NCBI GenBank assembly: GCA_030847615.1
Contig: JAUMIR010000005.1
Coordinates: forward strand, 166,064,596 to 166,128,595
Direction of reading: 5' to 3'
Source of the DNA: Gambelia wislizenii
Taxonomy: Eukaryota; Chordata; Lepidosauria; Squamata; Crotaphytidae
Length of the DNA: 64,000 nt
Below, piece by piece: positions 21,168 to 31,506 of the stretch. Within the stretch, counting starts at the first letter, position 1; each line of letters begins with the position of its first letter. A program made the position numbers and the translations under genes. Below the pieces are notes generated by a model. It was given only the letters and a program-made list of their open reading frames with translations. It ran no database searches and was not told where the DNA came from.

Positions 21168-21331
21168 AGGACATTTTCAGATGGCCCTTACCACACAAGT
21201 AGCCTCCAGAGCAGTAACAAGGCTGCTGCATGGCAGGGGGTCCTTTTCGGAGCCGCCTTCTCTCTTCCGTGACCATTCGTGGCATGTACATGAAGCTCTG
21301 GAAGGAGCCGCATCATATTTCAATCACGGAA
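21168..21331 (+). mobile_element. Half copy of the fold-back element found at 25394
   Basis: 'GGACATTTTCAGATG', 'TGCTGCATGGCAGGGGGTCC', 'TTCGGAGCCGCC', 'CTTCCGTGAC' and 'CATCATATTTCAATCAC' follow in the same order as in the left arm of 25394-25725. Only one arm is present. Confidence 0.6.
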
Positions 21332-21335
21332 TATA

Positions 21336-21890
21336 CACTGGACTGACCATGTGACAAATGTTGCTGTCTTTGAGCAAGCAGGGATCACCAGCATTGAGGC
21401 CATGATATTGAGAACACAGCTGCGCTGGGCAGGGCATGTTTCTAGGATGGACCATCACCTCCCAAAAATAGTACTCTGCGGTGAATTCACCATGGGTCAG
21501 GGTAAGAGGGGCCCTCCAAAAAAAGCGATACAAGGATTCCCTGAAACAACATCTTAGGCTTGGCCAAATTGATCACCAACAATGGTCCGCCTTGGCCTCA
21601 CATCGGGAGGCATGGAGATGCACTATCCACAATGCTGCATCCTTATTTGAGAACTCGCGTCGAACAAGTCTTGAAGAGAAATGACAATGCAGAAAGAATC
21701 ACAACCCGGAAACATCACCCAAGGAGACCCTCTGCTGTGCTTTCTGCAACCAGACTTGTTTATCTCAGATTGGCCTTTTCAGTCATCAGCGCGCTTGCAG
21801 AAAGTGTGGTATGAGTCCTTCCTGAATCTTCGTTTGCGAAGAAAAGCCAGAGAGAGATCTTGTTGGGTCTTTGATTCACTTTGATCTTAA
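21336..21890 (+). mobile_element. LINE 3' end (reverse transcriptase C-terminus), clade unresolved
   Basis: Overlapping frames give 'VAVFEQAGITSIEAMILRTQ', 'LRWAGHVSRMDHHLPK', 'RGALQKKRYKDSLKQHL', 'DHQQWSALASHREAWR' and 'SLFENSRRTSLEEK', a C-terminal signature found in many vertebrate and invertebrate non-LTR elements. A cysteine-histidine finger-like phrase follows around 21745-21810 ('CNQTCLSQIGLFSHQRAC' in the right frame). At least two frameshifts. I could not tell from memory which LINE clade it belongs to. Confidence 0.75.
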
Positions 21891-22350
21891 TCCTGATTTG
21901 AATTAAATTGGTTCTTGATTTGATCAAATTGACAAAACAGGAAATACACAATTCATTCATTGTTCATTTAAAAAGGTTGTTTGCCAGTATAATTAGTTTT
22001 TACATAATTGACTAAATAAATGCATTGTCATCATTATATTACTACTTAGCTAATAACACAGTTCCCATTGCCTAATGCCCTGGTGTCACCAGATCGTGTC
22101 TGATATTTTGAACTGGATTTAAACCAGAGCTAGCTGCACTGGGGTTATGAATAGGTTTGTGCCCCATCCTTACCATCATTGCCATCATTGGCTGCTGACC
22201 ACATGCCAGTTTGTTGTGTAAATTTCAAAGTTTGAGTTTTGGACTAGAACTTGTGTTATGAGCCTTTCCACATATGGATTAGAGATTTGACTGATGGAGT
22301 TGTACTTGGTTACACAATTTATTTCACTTTCTTATCTTAGTTTGTTTGAC

Positions 22351-22422
22351 CGCCTCTATGGTGATTAATCTCCCTGATTTTGGAAGCTAAGCAGGGTTTG
22401 TTTTGTTTGGCCCTTGGATGCG
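22351..22422 (+). repeat. 5S rRNA-derived fragment 2
   Basis: 'TTTTGGAAGCTAAGCAGGGT' followed by 'CCCTTGGATGCG' matches the 5S internal promoter region. Diverged and truncated. Confidence 0.6.
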
Positions 22423-22560
22423 TTACTGATTCTTTCCTTACACAATTTGTTGCTATTTATATTGAATTTTACCATCCTATATTTAGTTAGTTTGACCCTC
22501 TTAATGCAGCTAGTTACGTCTATGCAATATAATCCTGGAATAATTATTTGTTTTCTATTG

Positions 22561-22650
22561 GGCTTCAGTACCCTGAGGGTACCAGACATTGTTTGATTTT
22601 AGCAGCTAGGCGGGGCTGGTCCCAATAGGTTCTTGAAGGAGACAGTAGTG
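22561..22650 (+). repeat. 5S rRNA-derived fragment 3
   Basis: 'TACCCTGAGGGTACCAGAC', 'TTAGCAGCTAGGCGGGGCTG' and 'GGTTCTTGAAGGAGAC' align with fragment 1 and with 5S rRNA. More diverged than the other two. Confidence 0.5.
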
Positions 22651-23199
22651 CCTTTTACTATTACTCCTTTCCTTGGTTTTCCTGCTCTCTTTGGCACTTT
22701 AGGGCTTTGGTTTTATTTTACCAGACACACTGCTGATAGCTCTATGGATTCGTTGAGTGGCGAATGAATTACGGGCCATGGGCTTAGTCAATGGTTTCAG
22801 TTCTAACCTGTACAATTTTGTTTTATAGGGTTATTGGGCTGTGTGATGGACCCATTGAACCACTTTTACTTGCTGGACAGATATTAAGGAGAGGCCTATG
22901 CTGTCATGGATTGATGTTCCTTCTGTTCCTGAGGTTCCAGGGACTTTCGTCTGGTATTCTGTTCTTATGTTTCAGGATTGCCTTCAGACTCCACCTGATA
23001 CTGCTCCTTTTTTCCAGGGTTGGTGTGGAGTACCCTGTTGTTTTGCTGCCTAATTTTCTGCTGTGCCATGAGCTTCATCCTGGTCTGCTGCAATTCTTTT
23101 CTGGGAGCACTGATTTGCTACATGAGGCGACGAGGAAAGCTGCTGCTACACCAGGATGATATAAATAAGCAACAAAGGCTCCAACTGCTCAAGGGTATC

Positions 23200-23880
23200 T
23201 GGCTGGGCTGATCAAACAGTTAGATACCCCAGCTTTTGTCAAATGGCAGGGCAAACATAGCCTTAGGTGTCATGGTTTGTCTCCACCTCTATTGGGGAGC
23301 ATCATTGGCCTCCGCCACAAATGTTAATTGTTTGCCTTGGTGGCAATGACTTTGGGCACAGTTTGTATCCAGCTCTGTGAGGAGCGTCGTCAGCCTCTGT
23401 CATACATTCATCACCTTGGTGGCCACGACTTTGGACATGATTTGTCACCAGCTCTGTTTGGGGAGTTCTGTTGGCATCTGCCACATGTTCTAGTTATTCC
23501 ATCTGTGATATCAACTAGGTTTCTTCAGGGGCATGGCTTAGCCATTTGTGCCCCCTCAGTATTTGGAAAAACATTAGGTCTGTATGGCCCCAAATATCTT
23601 TAATCTGGCTTGTCATCATACATCTCTTGATTTACATTGGCATGGGTGATCAAAATTATAGAAGTGGTTCAGCGAGGAATATATAAGGAGGTTCACAAAG
23701 CCATGAGCAAGTGGCATGGATGGTTTTTTACCACATCCTGGTGTTACATATCAGCTACTTGAATTGTATAGGTCAGATGTGGTCCACCAGATAGTTTGGG
23801 ATCAAGATATTCCTTGTGGATATGCAACAAGGTGTAAGGTTTGTATTATCCAGCTTGGTCGGAGATAGGGGCTAAGCTGG
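23200..23880 (+). pseudogene. Decayed SGNH-hydrolase-like frame
   Basis: Across several frames one can read 'VKWQGKHSLRC', then 'LIVCLGGNDFGHSL' (the GGND block III, 23339-23350), a second version 'HHLGGHDFGHDLSPAL' 79 bp later, then 'KEVHKAMSKWHGW', 'HPGVTYQLLELYRSD' and 'VHQIVWDQDI', corresponding to the block V Asp-x-Val-His region. In intact Ngaro relatives this domain is predicted to be an esterase-like hydrolase of unproven role. Several frameshifts and stops; a 79-bp duplication copies block III. Confidence 0.55.
23274..23480 (+). repeat. Decayed 79-bp tandem duplication
   Basis: 'TTTGT-TCCA-CTCT...CCTTGGTGGCAATGACTTTGG' recurs 79 bp later as 'TTTGTATCCAGCTCT...CCTTGGTGGCCACGACTTTGG', and a third partial copy starts at about 23440. 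The duplication lies within the SGNH-like frame. Confidence 0.7.
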
Positions 23881-24330
23881 CGCTTGCACCTTTATCTGTG
23901 GCAGGTTGTGAGGAAGATGGGGATTATTTTGGCGTACATCTACGGTACCCCTATCAAACTACCCTTGTGGGTCATGTGACTGGAGGGTGGAGAGGAGACT
24001 TATCCTTGAGGCCGGTCCAAGAGTTGAGCCATCACCAGAAGTCATGTGACTTGAGGTGTCTCATCCTGGGGTTTGCCTTCCAGCAGATGGTGCCTGGGGG
24101 GTAGCCCAATTGATGGGACCCACCCCCGGGCTCAGGTGTTTTGCCCAGGGAAGCTGGGAGATAGGTCTGGGTGAGACCATTGTCTCCAGCTTTTCCCACA
24201 TTGGGTCTCCCCCCTAGTTTACATATCCCAAGGAATAAAGATTAAATAGGTGATAGAATAAATAAACTGACCCCTATTTTAACCCAAGCTTTGTGTCTGG
24301 CCTCGTTATTTCATGTGTTGGTCATCAAAG

Positions 24331-25085
24331 TATGAGACACTCTACAGAGCTTGACATAATAGGACCCTTTCTTGAAATATCAAATATCTGGTAAGAGTGT
24401 TTGCAGATGAAGCGGTACAAAACTACATTGCCTATAAGAATTATTTGATCTTCGGTATAGTTCGTAAAAGGACTGATGCAAATCTTTGACAGAAATTTGT
24501 CCCAACTCTGTTCCTCATACCAAAAATTGGCATTACTGAAAGAATCGCAATATCTACCTACTTCTGGTCTAAATCCACTCACTAGTCTCCAGCTAGCACA
24601 GACCCATTTAATCAATGGGATTTCCATAAATATTCAGCAAATGATTCAATGGGTTTGGTCTTGTAAAAGTAACATTTAGATTTAAACCTCTATTTCCTTT
24701 CCTCTTCCTATTGACTCAAAAAACCCCAGATGTTACTGAGTGTAATGGATGGGAAAAAAATGTCACTTCACTTCATATTCAGGTTTTCAAACTCAAGTTC
24801 TTTCCATCCTTAAAATGTAATCTGAGTGTATTGGTCAGTTCTTTAAAATATAAAAACAAAAACAAAAATCTCCTTCCCCTTATACCAGTGAAATGAATAG
24901 CTATTTTCAGCATGGGGAAGACCATGTTGTACTTTCTTGTCATGTAGATGAAGAGCTGATTGGGGAGGTGAGGTATAGAAACTGTATTTCTTCATTTCTC
25001 CATTCCACTTTTTACTATATTTAGATTCCTTGCATAACACTACAGCCTACATGACATTCAATTTGTATTCCTTGCACCTCAGGAC
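24331..25085. other. No gene seen
   Basis: AT-rich unassigned DNA; a poly-A-like run at 25101-25113 lies just beyond. Confidence 0.5.
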
Positions 25086-25210
25086 TTTTTCAGATGCAGT
25101 AAAAAAAAAAAAACCCACGGAGGTTGGGAGGAGGATGGTGCTGTCCTGCTTCCAGCACTCCATTTCAGATGCCGCAGTCCTCCTCCCATCCTTTGTTTTT
25201 TCTGCCTCTG
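25086..25210 (+). mobile_element. Diverged relative of the fold-back element
   Basis: 'TTTTTCAGATGCAG' and 'CCATTTCAGATGCCGCAGTC' match the left-arm words of 25394-25725 ('TTTTCAGATGTGAC', 'CCATTTCGGATGCCGCCGTC'). Partial and low identity. Confidence 0.4.
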
Positions 25211-25393
25211 TCCTGCTTTCATTTTGCCTCCATCGCTTTTTATTAATGGAAATGTTAAAGAGTGTGAAATCAATCGAAGCCCAAAGAGATCTTTAGTTTC
25301 TCCCATTTGAATCCTAGGCTATTACATTTCTAGTATGCATAAATACTGTGAGGAGTGGCCAATGGCTGGACTTTTTTTAAAAAAAAAAATCAA

Positions 25394-25725
25394 GGGCATT
25401 TTCAGATGTGACTTACAGCATAAGAACTGAGCAGGAGAGCTTTGCCGCTGCAGCACGGCAGGGGACCCATTTCGGATGCCGCCGTCCCTCTGCCGAACCC
25501 CTCCATGTCACTTCCGTGACAGAATGGAGGAAACCACGTCATATTTCATTCACTGACAACAATTGTGAATGAAATATGGTGCTGTTTCCTCCATTCTGTC
25601 ACGGAAGTGACACGGAGGGGTTCGGCAGAGGGATGGTGTCGTCCGAAATGGGTCCCCTGCCGCGCTGCAGCACCGAAGCGCTCCCGCTTGGTTCTTATGC
25701 TGTAAGTCGCATCTGAATATGTCCC
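25394..25725. mobile_element. Fold-back (palindromic) DNA element, 332 bp
   Basis: Two arms of about 160 bp (25394-25553 and 25567-25725) are near-perfect reverse complements around a 13-base loop. The ends are 'GGGCATTTTCAGATGTGAC' and the reverse complement 'GGGACATATTCAGATGCGAC'. There is no coding frame. It is most likely a non-autonomous DNA transposon mobilised in trans; the superfamily is unresolved. Confidence 0.85.
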
Positions 25726-25859
25726 AATTTCTCGTTATCTCAGATTTTCTTTTATACAGATGATGTTTTTGCTTCTTAGCTTCCTTCCATCTCAGAAATG
25801 TCATGTATGGCTTGAACTGTGGTGTGGTGTAGAACCAGCACTGTTAAGGCCAGAGATTT

Positions 25860-26560
25860 CAGATCTGGCCATGGTTACACATACCTTAGTTAAATCCTAT
25901 ATAGATTATTGTACTGTTTTCTACATTTGAACAGTGTTTGGAAACATCTCCTGATCCAAAGAGCTGCAACCAGATTGTTAACTGGGGCTGGCTATAGGGA
26001 CCACAGCAAAGCTCCACAGGCTGCTGGTCCATTTCTGGACACAAATGCAAATATTACAAATTTAATCTAGAAATCCCTATATGGATCAGGATCAGGTTAC
26101 TTGAAGAATTGTATTCTCCAATATGCACCTACCTGTGTTTTGATATTTTCTGGAAGCGGACCATTTTTGTCCCACTGCTCTAAAGTGCACTGGGTGGGAT
26201 GAGGGGAGAGGGCCTTCTGCATTGCTACTTTCAGACTCTGAAACTCTCTTTCCCAAGATGTTAGAAGGGCACCTTTTTATTCTAGAAGGCTACTGCCTGA
26301 CTGCCTGACTGATTGGTTTTTTTTGTGGAAACAGTCCTTGTAGAATGTGGTAGACTTTTAGTTGTGTTGTTTTTTAAATAGAGAGTTGTGGCCCTTCCAC
26401 CAATTATCCTTTTCTTCCTTGTAATAATCTTACTTTGTGCATGTTACATCCGTGTGTGTATCCTTGTGGGCAGGACTGGGGGCGGGGGGCTCCTCGACAC
26501 TCGGTCGCAAATGGTAGACTTTTAGTTGTGTTGTTTTTTAAATAGTTTGTTTTTAACAGG
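25860..26560 (+). mobile_element. L2-like LINE reverse transcriptase C-terminal relic
   Basis: Pieces in different frames read 'MVTHTLVKSYIDYCTVFY', 'RAATRLLTGAGYRDH', 'GERAFCIATFRL' and 'NSLSQDVRRAPF'. They match the 'VTHALVTSRLDYCNALY...AARLLTGAGRREH...RAFSVAAPRLWNSLP' tail of an L2-type family common in sauropsids. Heavily mutated. Confidence 0.65.
26348..26545 (+). repeat. 34-bp direct repeats flanking 130 bp
   Basis: The phrase beginning 'TGGTAGACTTTTAGTTGTG' is repeated exactly at 26348-26381 and 26512-26545. Between them lies unrelated sequence ending in a GC-rich stretch ('CTCCTCGACACTCGGTCGCA'). Confidence 0.9.
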
Positions 26561-27110
26561 CTTTAATTTTCTGATACATTTCTTTGTTCTTTTCATTTTT
26601 TTGCTTGTCAACATTTGTGTCATGTGAATTTTTAACTATATCTTTTTAAACTGCTATAAACTGCTTTGCTGCCTTAACTGGGAAAAAGGCATCCAGTAAA
26701 TATATACATACATACCAGTACATAAAAAACCCAACATCTTGTGTGGGGGTTCAGCAGAAAATTGGGGGCTCATCTATACAAGGTGAAATAATGATCTTTC
26801 CTGTGCATTATTGTAAATTTGCAGCAGCATTCTTTTGTCTCCATGGTCTTTCAGCAAAAATGATAGACTGAAAAGCTATCTGGCATTTGAAGTTCACACA
26901 CCCTCAAATCTAGTAGATTAGTGTGTTATGCATCTGTCAGTTTGTTATCCATGGATTTGAGATACCATGGATTGAAAAGAAGAGTTTAAAAAAAATTTAA
27001 AAAAATCTGCCATTGACTGTGGCCAGATAGAAAAGAAGTCTCAGGGCAGTATCAGCAGCTTGCAATTGAGCCCTTTGGCATAGCTGCTCACCTCCACCTT
27101 CCCCCTCCCT

Positions 27111-27345
27111 TATTGAAGTCAATCCCAGCAAGGTCTTTGCATGGTAGGCAGAAGCAGCAGGCCCCTGGCACTGGGAGAGAGCTTGCCATCAACAAAGTTA
27201 ATTCCAGCAATGGTGAGCAGGAGAGGGAGAAACAACAGGATCCTAACACTAGGAGATCCCTCCCTGCCATCTCCTCCCCCACTTTGTCTCATTGAAGTCA
27301 ATTCCAGCAAGGAGTGAGCAAGAGAGGGAGAGGTTTTGATTTGCC
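27111..27345 (+). repeat. Minisatellite-like tandem repeat, about three units
   Basis: The phrase 'ATTGAAGTCAATCCCAGCAAGG' type recurs at 27113, about 27197 ('AGTTAATTCCAGCAATGG') and 27293 ('ATTGAAGTCAATTCCAGCAA'), each followed by a GCAGGAG/GAGAGGGAGA stretch. Confidence 0.65.
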
Positions 27346-29134
27346 TATGTGTTCTTTACCCATTAATCTCTGCACTCTCTCTCTGGCAGTCTTTTTGAAC
27401 CTTGGATGGAAAAAATAAGATTATTTTATACACTCACTTATAAAATTAATGTCTTAACATATCTTTAAACAAAATCCCTGTGAATTGAAAATGTCTCAGA
27501 TAACAAAAAAGTGTCATAAAGTCTATATTTTATATAATTCTTGACTTCTTCCCCTTTAGACTAAAACATAATAAACCAGACCAAAAAAAGCATAATTAGC
27601 ACATTTTAAATGATATTTTTGTAGTAATCTACAGAAGTCTTTATGAAAGGTCTACAATTCAGTCATTTGGCTTTAATGTCACTTTTACTGGCCTCCACAC
27701 AAACCAAGAGCAGAAGTTTGAAAGTACTTGCAAATTTGAAATGACAAGACTTTAAGGGCACTGAACTTGAGTACTCTGGATAAACAAGTCCTTATTCATG
27801 ATTGCTCACCAACAAAATAAAATAAAATAAATCAACAATCAAAATTGTGTGTTGTGTGAGTACCTATAGTTTTCTCTCTTGGTTTAAGCATAACCATGGT
27901 AAAATATTGTTTGTTGCTAATATTCTGTATTATAGAGACTAACGGGTTTATCAACATAACCAACAAGAGTATCACACAGCTGTTTTGGGTGTGTTCTAGC
28001 ATGATTTGAATTAGTAGAATGAGAGGAGTCTCTGTGAGAAAGACCAACTATTTTGAGTTCTACATGGCACTTTCTAATGATTGTGCAGTATTGTGTGAAA
28101 TGGATATTACTGAGGAAATATAAAACCCAGACAATTTTGGCTGGCTGGCCTTTTCCTGTAAAACTTGCCTCTACATAAACAGGGTAACATGTTGCTTTTG
28201 CTTCTTGCTCTGCTTTTGAACAGTTCAGCACTGTTGATTTATATATCATAATTCTGTCTCCAACTCATACATAAATGCAGTTTTCCTTCACTTCCTTATA
28301 GAATATATGAGCCCAAAATGAGTGTTTGTATCTAAAAACACATGATGGGGAAGTGTAACAACAGAGTGTTGATCTTACACTTACACACAAGAGTTATTCA
28401 ATACAGTAAGAAACCGAATAAGTTCTCTTGTCTCAAAATCATTTTAGGCTCTATTAATGTTTTGTACTTGAGAAGATGCAAAGACTTGGGATCATTCTTC
28501 TGCCATGATGGATGCTGCCACTCAAGTATATTCCAGTGATAAGGAAAGAGAGATATGGGTATTTGGAAGTTATTTGTTACTGAAGTTCTGTTCACCCCTC
28601 ATGTTAATCCACAAAGCTATTTGAACTCTGCTAACATGAGGTATTTCATGTAATAGACTGATAAGAGAGAAAGTGTTATATGCTTTCAGGAAATGATCAG
28701 GATTTTTGATTTTCTTCTTCCCTTTCTAATTGAATGTTTTAAAAATTATTTCATTCTGTTATGTGTAATAGACCATTCCTTATGTTTTTTTAAATAGACC
28801 AAATATAACTATTTTCACTTTGAAATAAATAAATAAATAGAACAAACCGAAACATAATTCCTATCCCCCCAGCCCTATATGTAATAAAATAAACAAGTAA
28901 ATAATGGAATTGCTACTAACAAAGCTTTGCTCTATTTGATGTCAGGGAGACCTGGATACAATCCAGACAAAATTAACCACATTTAATTTTCACTTATTTT
29001 ACTTGGAGAGTTAGTTTTCTCCTCCATCCCCCCAAATGTTGGTGACCTGGTAATTACTTCTATCTATATTTATTTATTAAATATATTTCTTGGTTGGTAA
29101 TTGACCTTGGGATGGTTAGCAAAAATAAAAACAC
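27346..29134. other. No gene seen; AT-rich
   Basis: Unassigned DNA with small A-rich repeats, (AAAAT)n at 27813-27831 and (AAAT)n at 28823-28839. Short open frames (27832-28249, 28342-28595) carry no motif. Confidence 0.5.
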
Positions 29135-29560
29135 TTTAACTGCCATCAAGTCAATTTTGACTTATGGTGACCATATGAATGAGACCTTCAAGTCACCCTA
29201 TCATAATTCATTGAGCCTATCAGTTTGGAATGTGGTCGTCCCCTTTTCCTACTGCTTTTTACCTTATCAAGCATTATTGTCTTTCTAGTGAGTCATAGCT
29301 TCTCATGCTATGGCCAAAGTACAACAGTCTCTGTTTAGTCATCTTGTCTTCTAGAGAGAGTTCAGGCCTGATTTGCTCTAGGACATTTTTATGTTGCCTT
29401 TTTAGCAGTCTACTGTATCGGTTGAACTCTTCTCCAGCACCACATTTCGAATGAGTTGATTTTCTTCCTATCAGCTTTGTTCAGCTTTCATAACCATACA
29501 TAGAAATTGGGAATACAGTGTCATGGATAATCCTCACTTTGGTATTCAACAACAAAAAGT
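29135..29560 (-). mobile_element. L2 LINE 3' fragment
   Basis: The minus strand reads 'FPISMYGYES'-like text, 'KKINSFEMWCWRR', 'LEKTIMLDKVKSSRKRGRPH' pieces and then the 3' tail 'CCATAAGTCAAAATTGACTTGATGGCAGT', the L2-type end. These are the closing part of the L2 reverse transcriptase and its 3' UTR. Stops and small indels throughout. Confidence 0.75.
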
Positions 29561-29964
29561 ATTCAATAACCAAAAAGAAATGGCAGTATTAACACATTAA
29601 AATAATAAGATTTTTAAAAACTAGCAGTAAAATTGACAACAAAAGTAACAAATTGTGCCTTTAGAAATTATTTTCCATTCCTCTCTCTACCCAAAGATAG
29701 CAAACCCTTTCTTTTTCTAGCCTTCAAAAAAAAAAATCTTGATTGCTCATTATAGATTTTGGACCTTGAATTTGTTTGTTTCATGTATACTTTCTTTTTC
29801 TTCCCTTTCCCCCCACTAATTTCCCGATATTCACAAACTGAGGTGAATATTGGCTGAAATGAATCAGGGAAATGATAAAATTTAGGAAACCCAAATTCTT
29901 AGATAAATTCATTCTTGCTCTTAAATAAATTTCAGTGAACTTACCTGGCATTTAAGTTTGGAAC
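29561..29964. other. No gene seen
   Basis: AT-rich unassigned DNA with an A10 run near 29726. Confidence 0.5.
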
Positions 29965-30390
29965 AAACTGAATAGATGAAACGGCCTTATAATATTAGAT
30001 GATTGGTCCATCTAGTTCTGGATTGTCTGTCTCAATTGACAGGATCTTCTGAAGACTTCAGGCAGTGCTTTAGAGTTTAGAAGCCCTTGAGCATAATATC
30101 TTCAAATGGGCTTCTGTAACCTGGAAGAAACAGAATGTGCTACCTAAGGATTCTCAGGCTGCATCTGATCTTCTTGGATACTCCATACAGAATGAAAAAA
30201 ACTGACATTATTTCAGTGGTGGGACCTCTGCTCATCTTGGCACCCTGACAAATGCCCAGCTTGTTGTCCTTTGAAGCTGCACCTAATTTTTGGAAGTAGT
30301 ATTTCTGAGTCTTCCTGCACAAGATTCTTTTAATTAGACCTGTTGAGGATTACAACTGGGACCTTCTGCATTCAAATTCTGTGTTCTGTT
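29965..30390. mobile_element. SINE-like interspersed repeat, interrupted
   Basis: 'GATTGGTCCATCTAGTTCTG', 'TTTCAGGCAG'-like text near 30055 and 'AACTGGGACCTTCTGCATTC' near 30352 are the opening and closing words of a common reptilian tRNA-derived repeat. About 200 bp of unrelated sequence lies between them. Confidence 0.45.
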
Positions 30391-30816
30391 ATTGAACTAT
30401 AAATCCTCTCATAATGTACCATTACATTCAGCCTTGTGGCATAATTCACTCAAAAATGTTAGCCATTCACATCTTACATGACACCAAAACAAGGACAACA
30501 AATAAATTTGATCAGGTCTGATAAAACTCAAATAATCAGTAGGCTCTTCTGCAAATAAACAGGTTGACACTATGAGTTTTACTGTGATAAACATGAAAAA
30601 AGGTAAACTTGAAAGACATTGACATTCAGCCTTAACTTTCCAGCTACAAAAGAACAGTAGGAATGAGGGACACCAAAGTTTTCCTTTTTGTAAAACTGTC
30701 ATCAAATGGCAATTTAGTGGCAACCTGTGCTGCTTATCGTTTCAAATATGTTATGTAACACTACAGACAAGGCCAACTTTCCACAAAGGAACACAGTGAT
30801 AGTGTATTACACTGTA

Positions 30817-30861
30817 TTTGTAGTAGTAGTAGTAGTGGTGGTAGTAGTAGTTGTTGTTGTG
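30817..30861 (+). repeat. (GTA)n/(GTT)n microsatellite
   Basis: Eleven or so GTA/GTG triplets followed by GTT triplets. It creates an artificial polyvaline frame. Confidence 0.95.
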
Positions 30862-31317
30862 TGCCATCATTTGAATTTTTTACTTATATGTCAGGTTTGG
30901 TCCCAGATGTGACCTCTTGCAAAAAATCATTGTAACGCAGTGGGTTTCTATTTCTGTGCTTGTGTTTGATGTTTACATTTTTCTGTGCTTGTAACAGGTC
31001 TGTATTCTACTGCGAAACAAGGGAGGAAGGTAAGTATCTGGAAAATTGGATGAGTGGCCTTGCGCCTGTGGAGAGCTGTGGAAATGGTAGGTGGTGCCCA
31101 CTCTCGGTGAAAAAGGGGAATGGGATGATGATAGCCAATGACTGTATAGCCTGCTAGATTTTGTAGATTATGTATATTTTTTATTCTGCTGCTTTGTAAA
31201 TAGTTTTCATTTGAAGAAACAATTTTGTATGGTCTGCTCTTTAGATTTCTGATCCAATAAAGCTTACTGTTTAAATCTGAAGCTGCCAATTACTGAGTGT
31301 GAGGAAGCCAGTACATG

Positions 31318-31506
31318 GAATTGTGGTAACCCTATCATAAAGTTTTCTTTGCAAGATTCATTCAGGTTGGGGTTGCTATTTCCTTACTATAAGGATGAGA
31401 GAGTGTGTTTTGGCCAAGGTCACCCAGTGGATTTCCATGACTGAGAAAGCATTACAATTCTTGTCTTCTAGAATCCTAATTCAGCACTCAAACCACTGCA
31501 CCATGC
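31318..31506 (-). mobile_element. tRNA-derived SINE with L2-type tail
   Basis: In plus-strand view it runs 'CCCTATCATAAAGTTTTCTT' (tail), 'GGCCAAGGTCACCCAGTGGA', then 'CAGCACTCAAACCACTGCAC' (reverse of the tRNA-like head). Same family as 40729-40838 and the interrupted copy at 54288-54904. Confidence 0.75.

Larger units (their letters stand above)
22780..24330 (+). mobile_element. Ngaro-like tyrosine-recombinase retroelement relic, 3' part
   Basis: A decayed SGNH-hydrolase frame (see 23200-23880) is followed by a 3' non-coding tail with 'CCCAATTGATGGGACCCACC', 'GGGTCTCCCCCCTAG', 'GGAATAAAG' and 'GAATAAATAAACTGACC', including two AATAAA signals near 24232 and 24262. Vertebrate Ngaro elements carry an SGNH-hydrolase domain downstream of the recombinase. 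I could not identify the recombinase or RT part, so the upstream limit is soft. Confidence 0.5.

Noticed and set aside
26939..27030. Third Tigger-like element ('CAGTTTGTTATCCATGG')
   Set aside because: Only one end-like phrase with no matching right end or TA duplication.
30727..30912. Frame with a polyvaline run
   Set aside because: Created by the (GTA)n/(GTT)n microsatellite.
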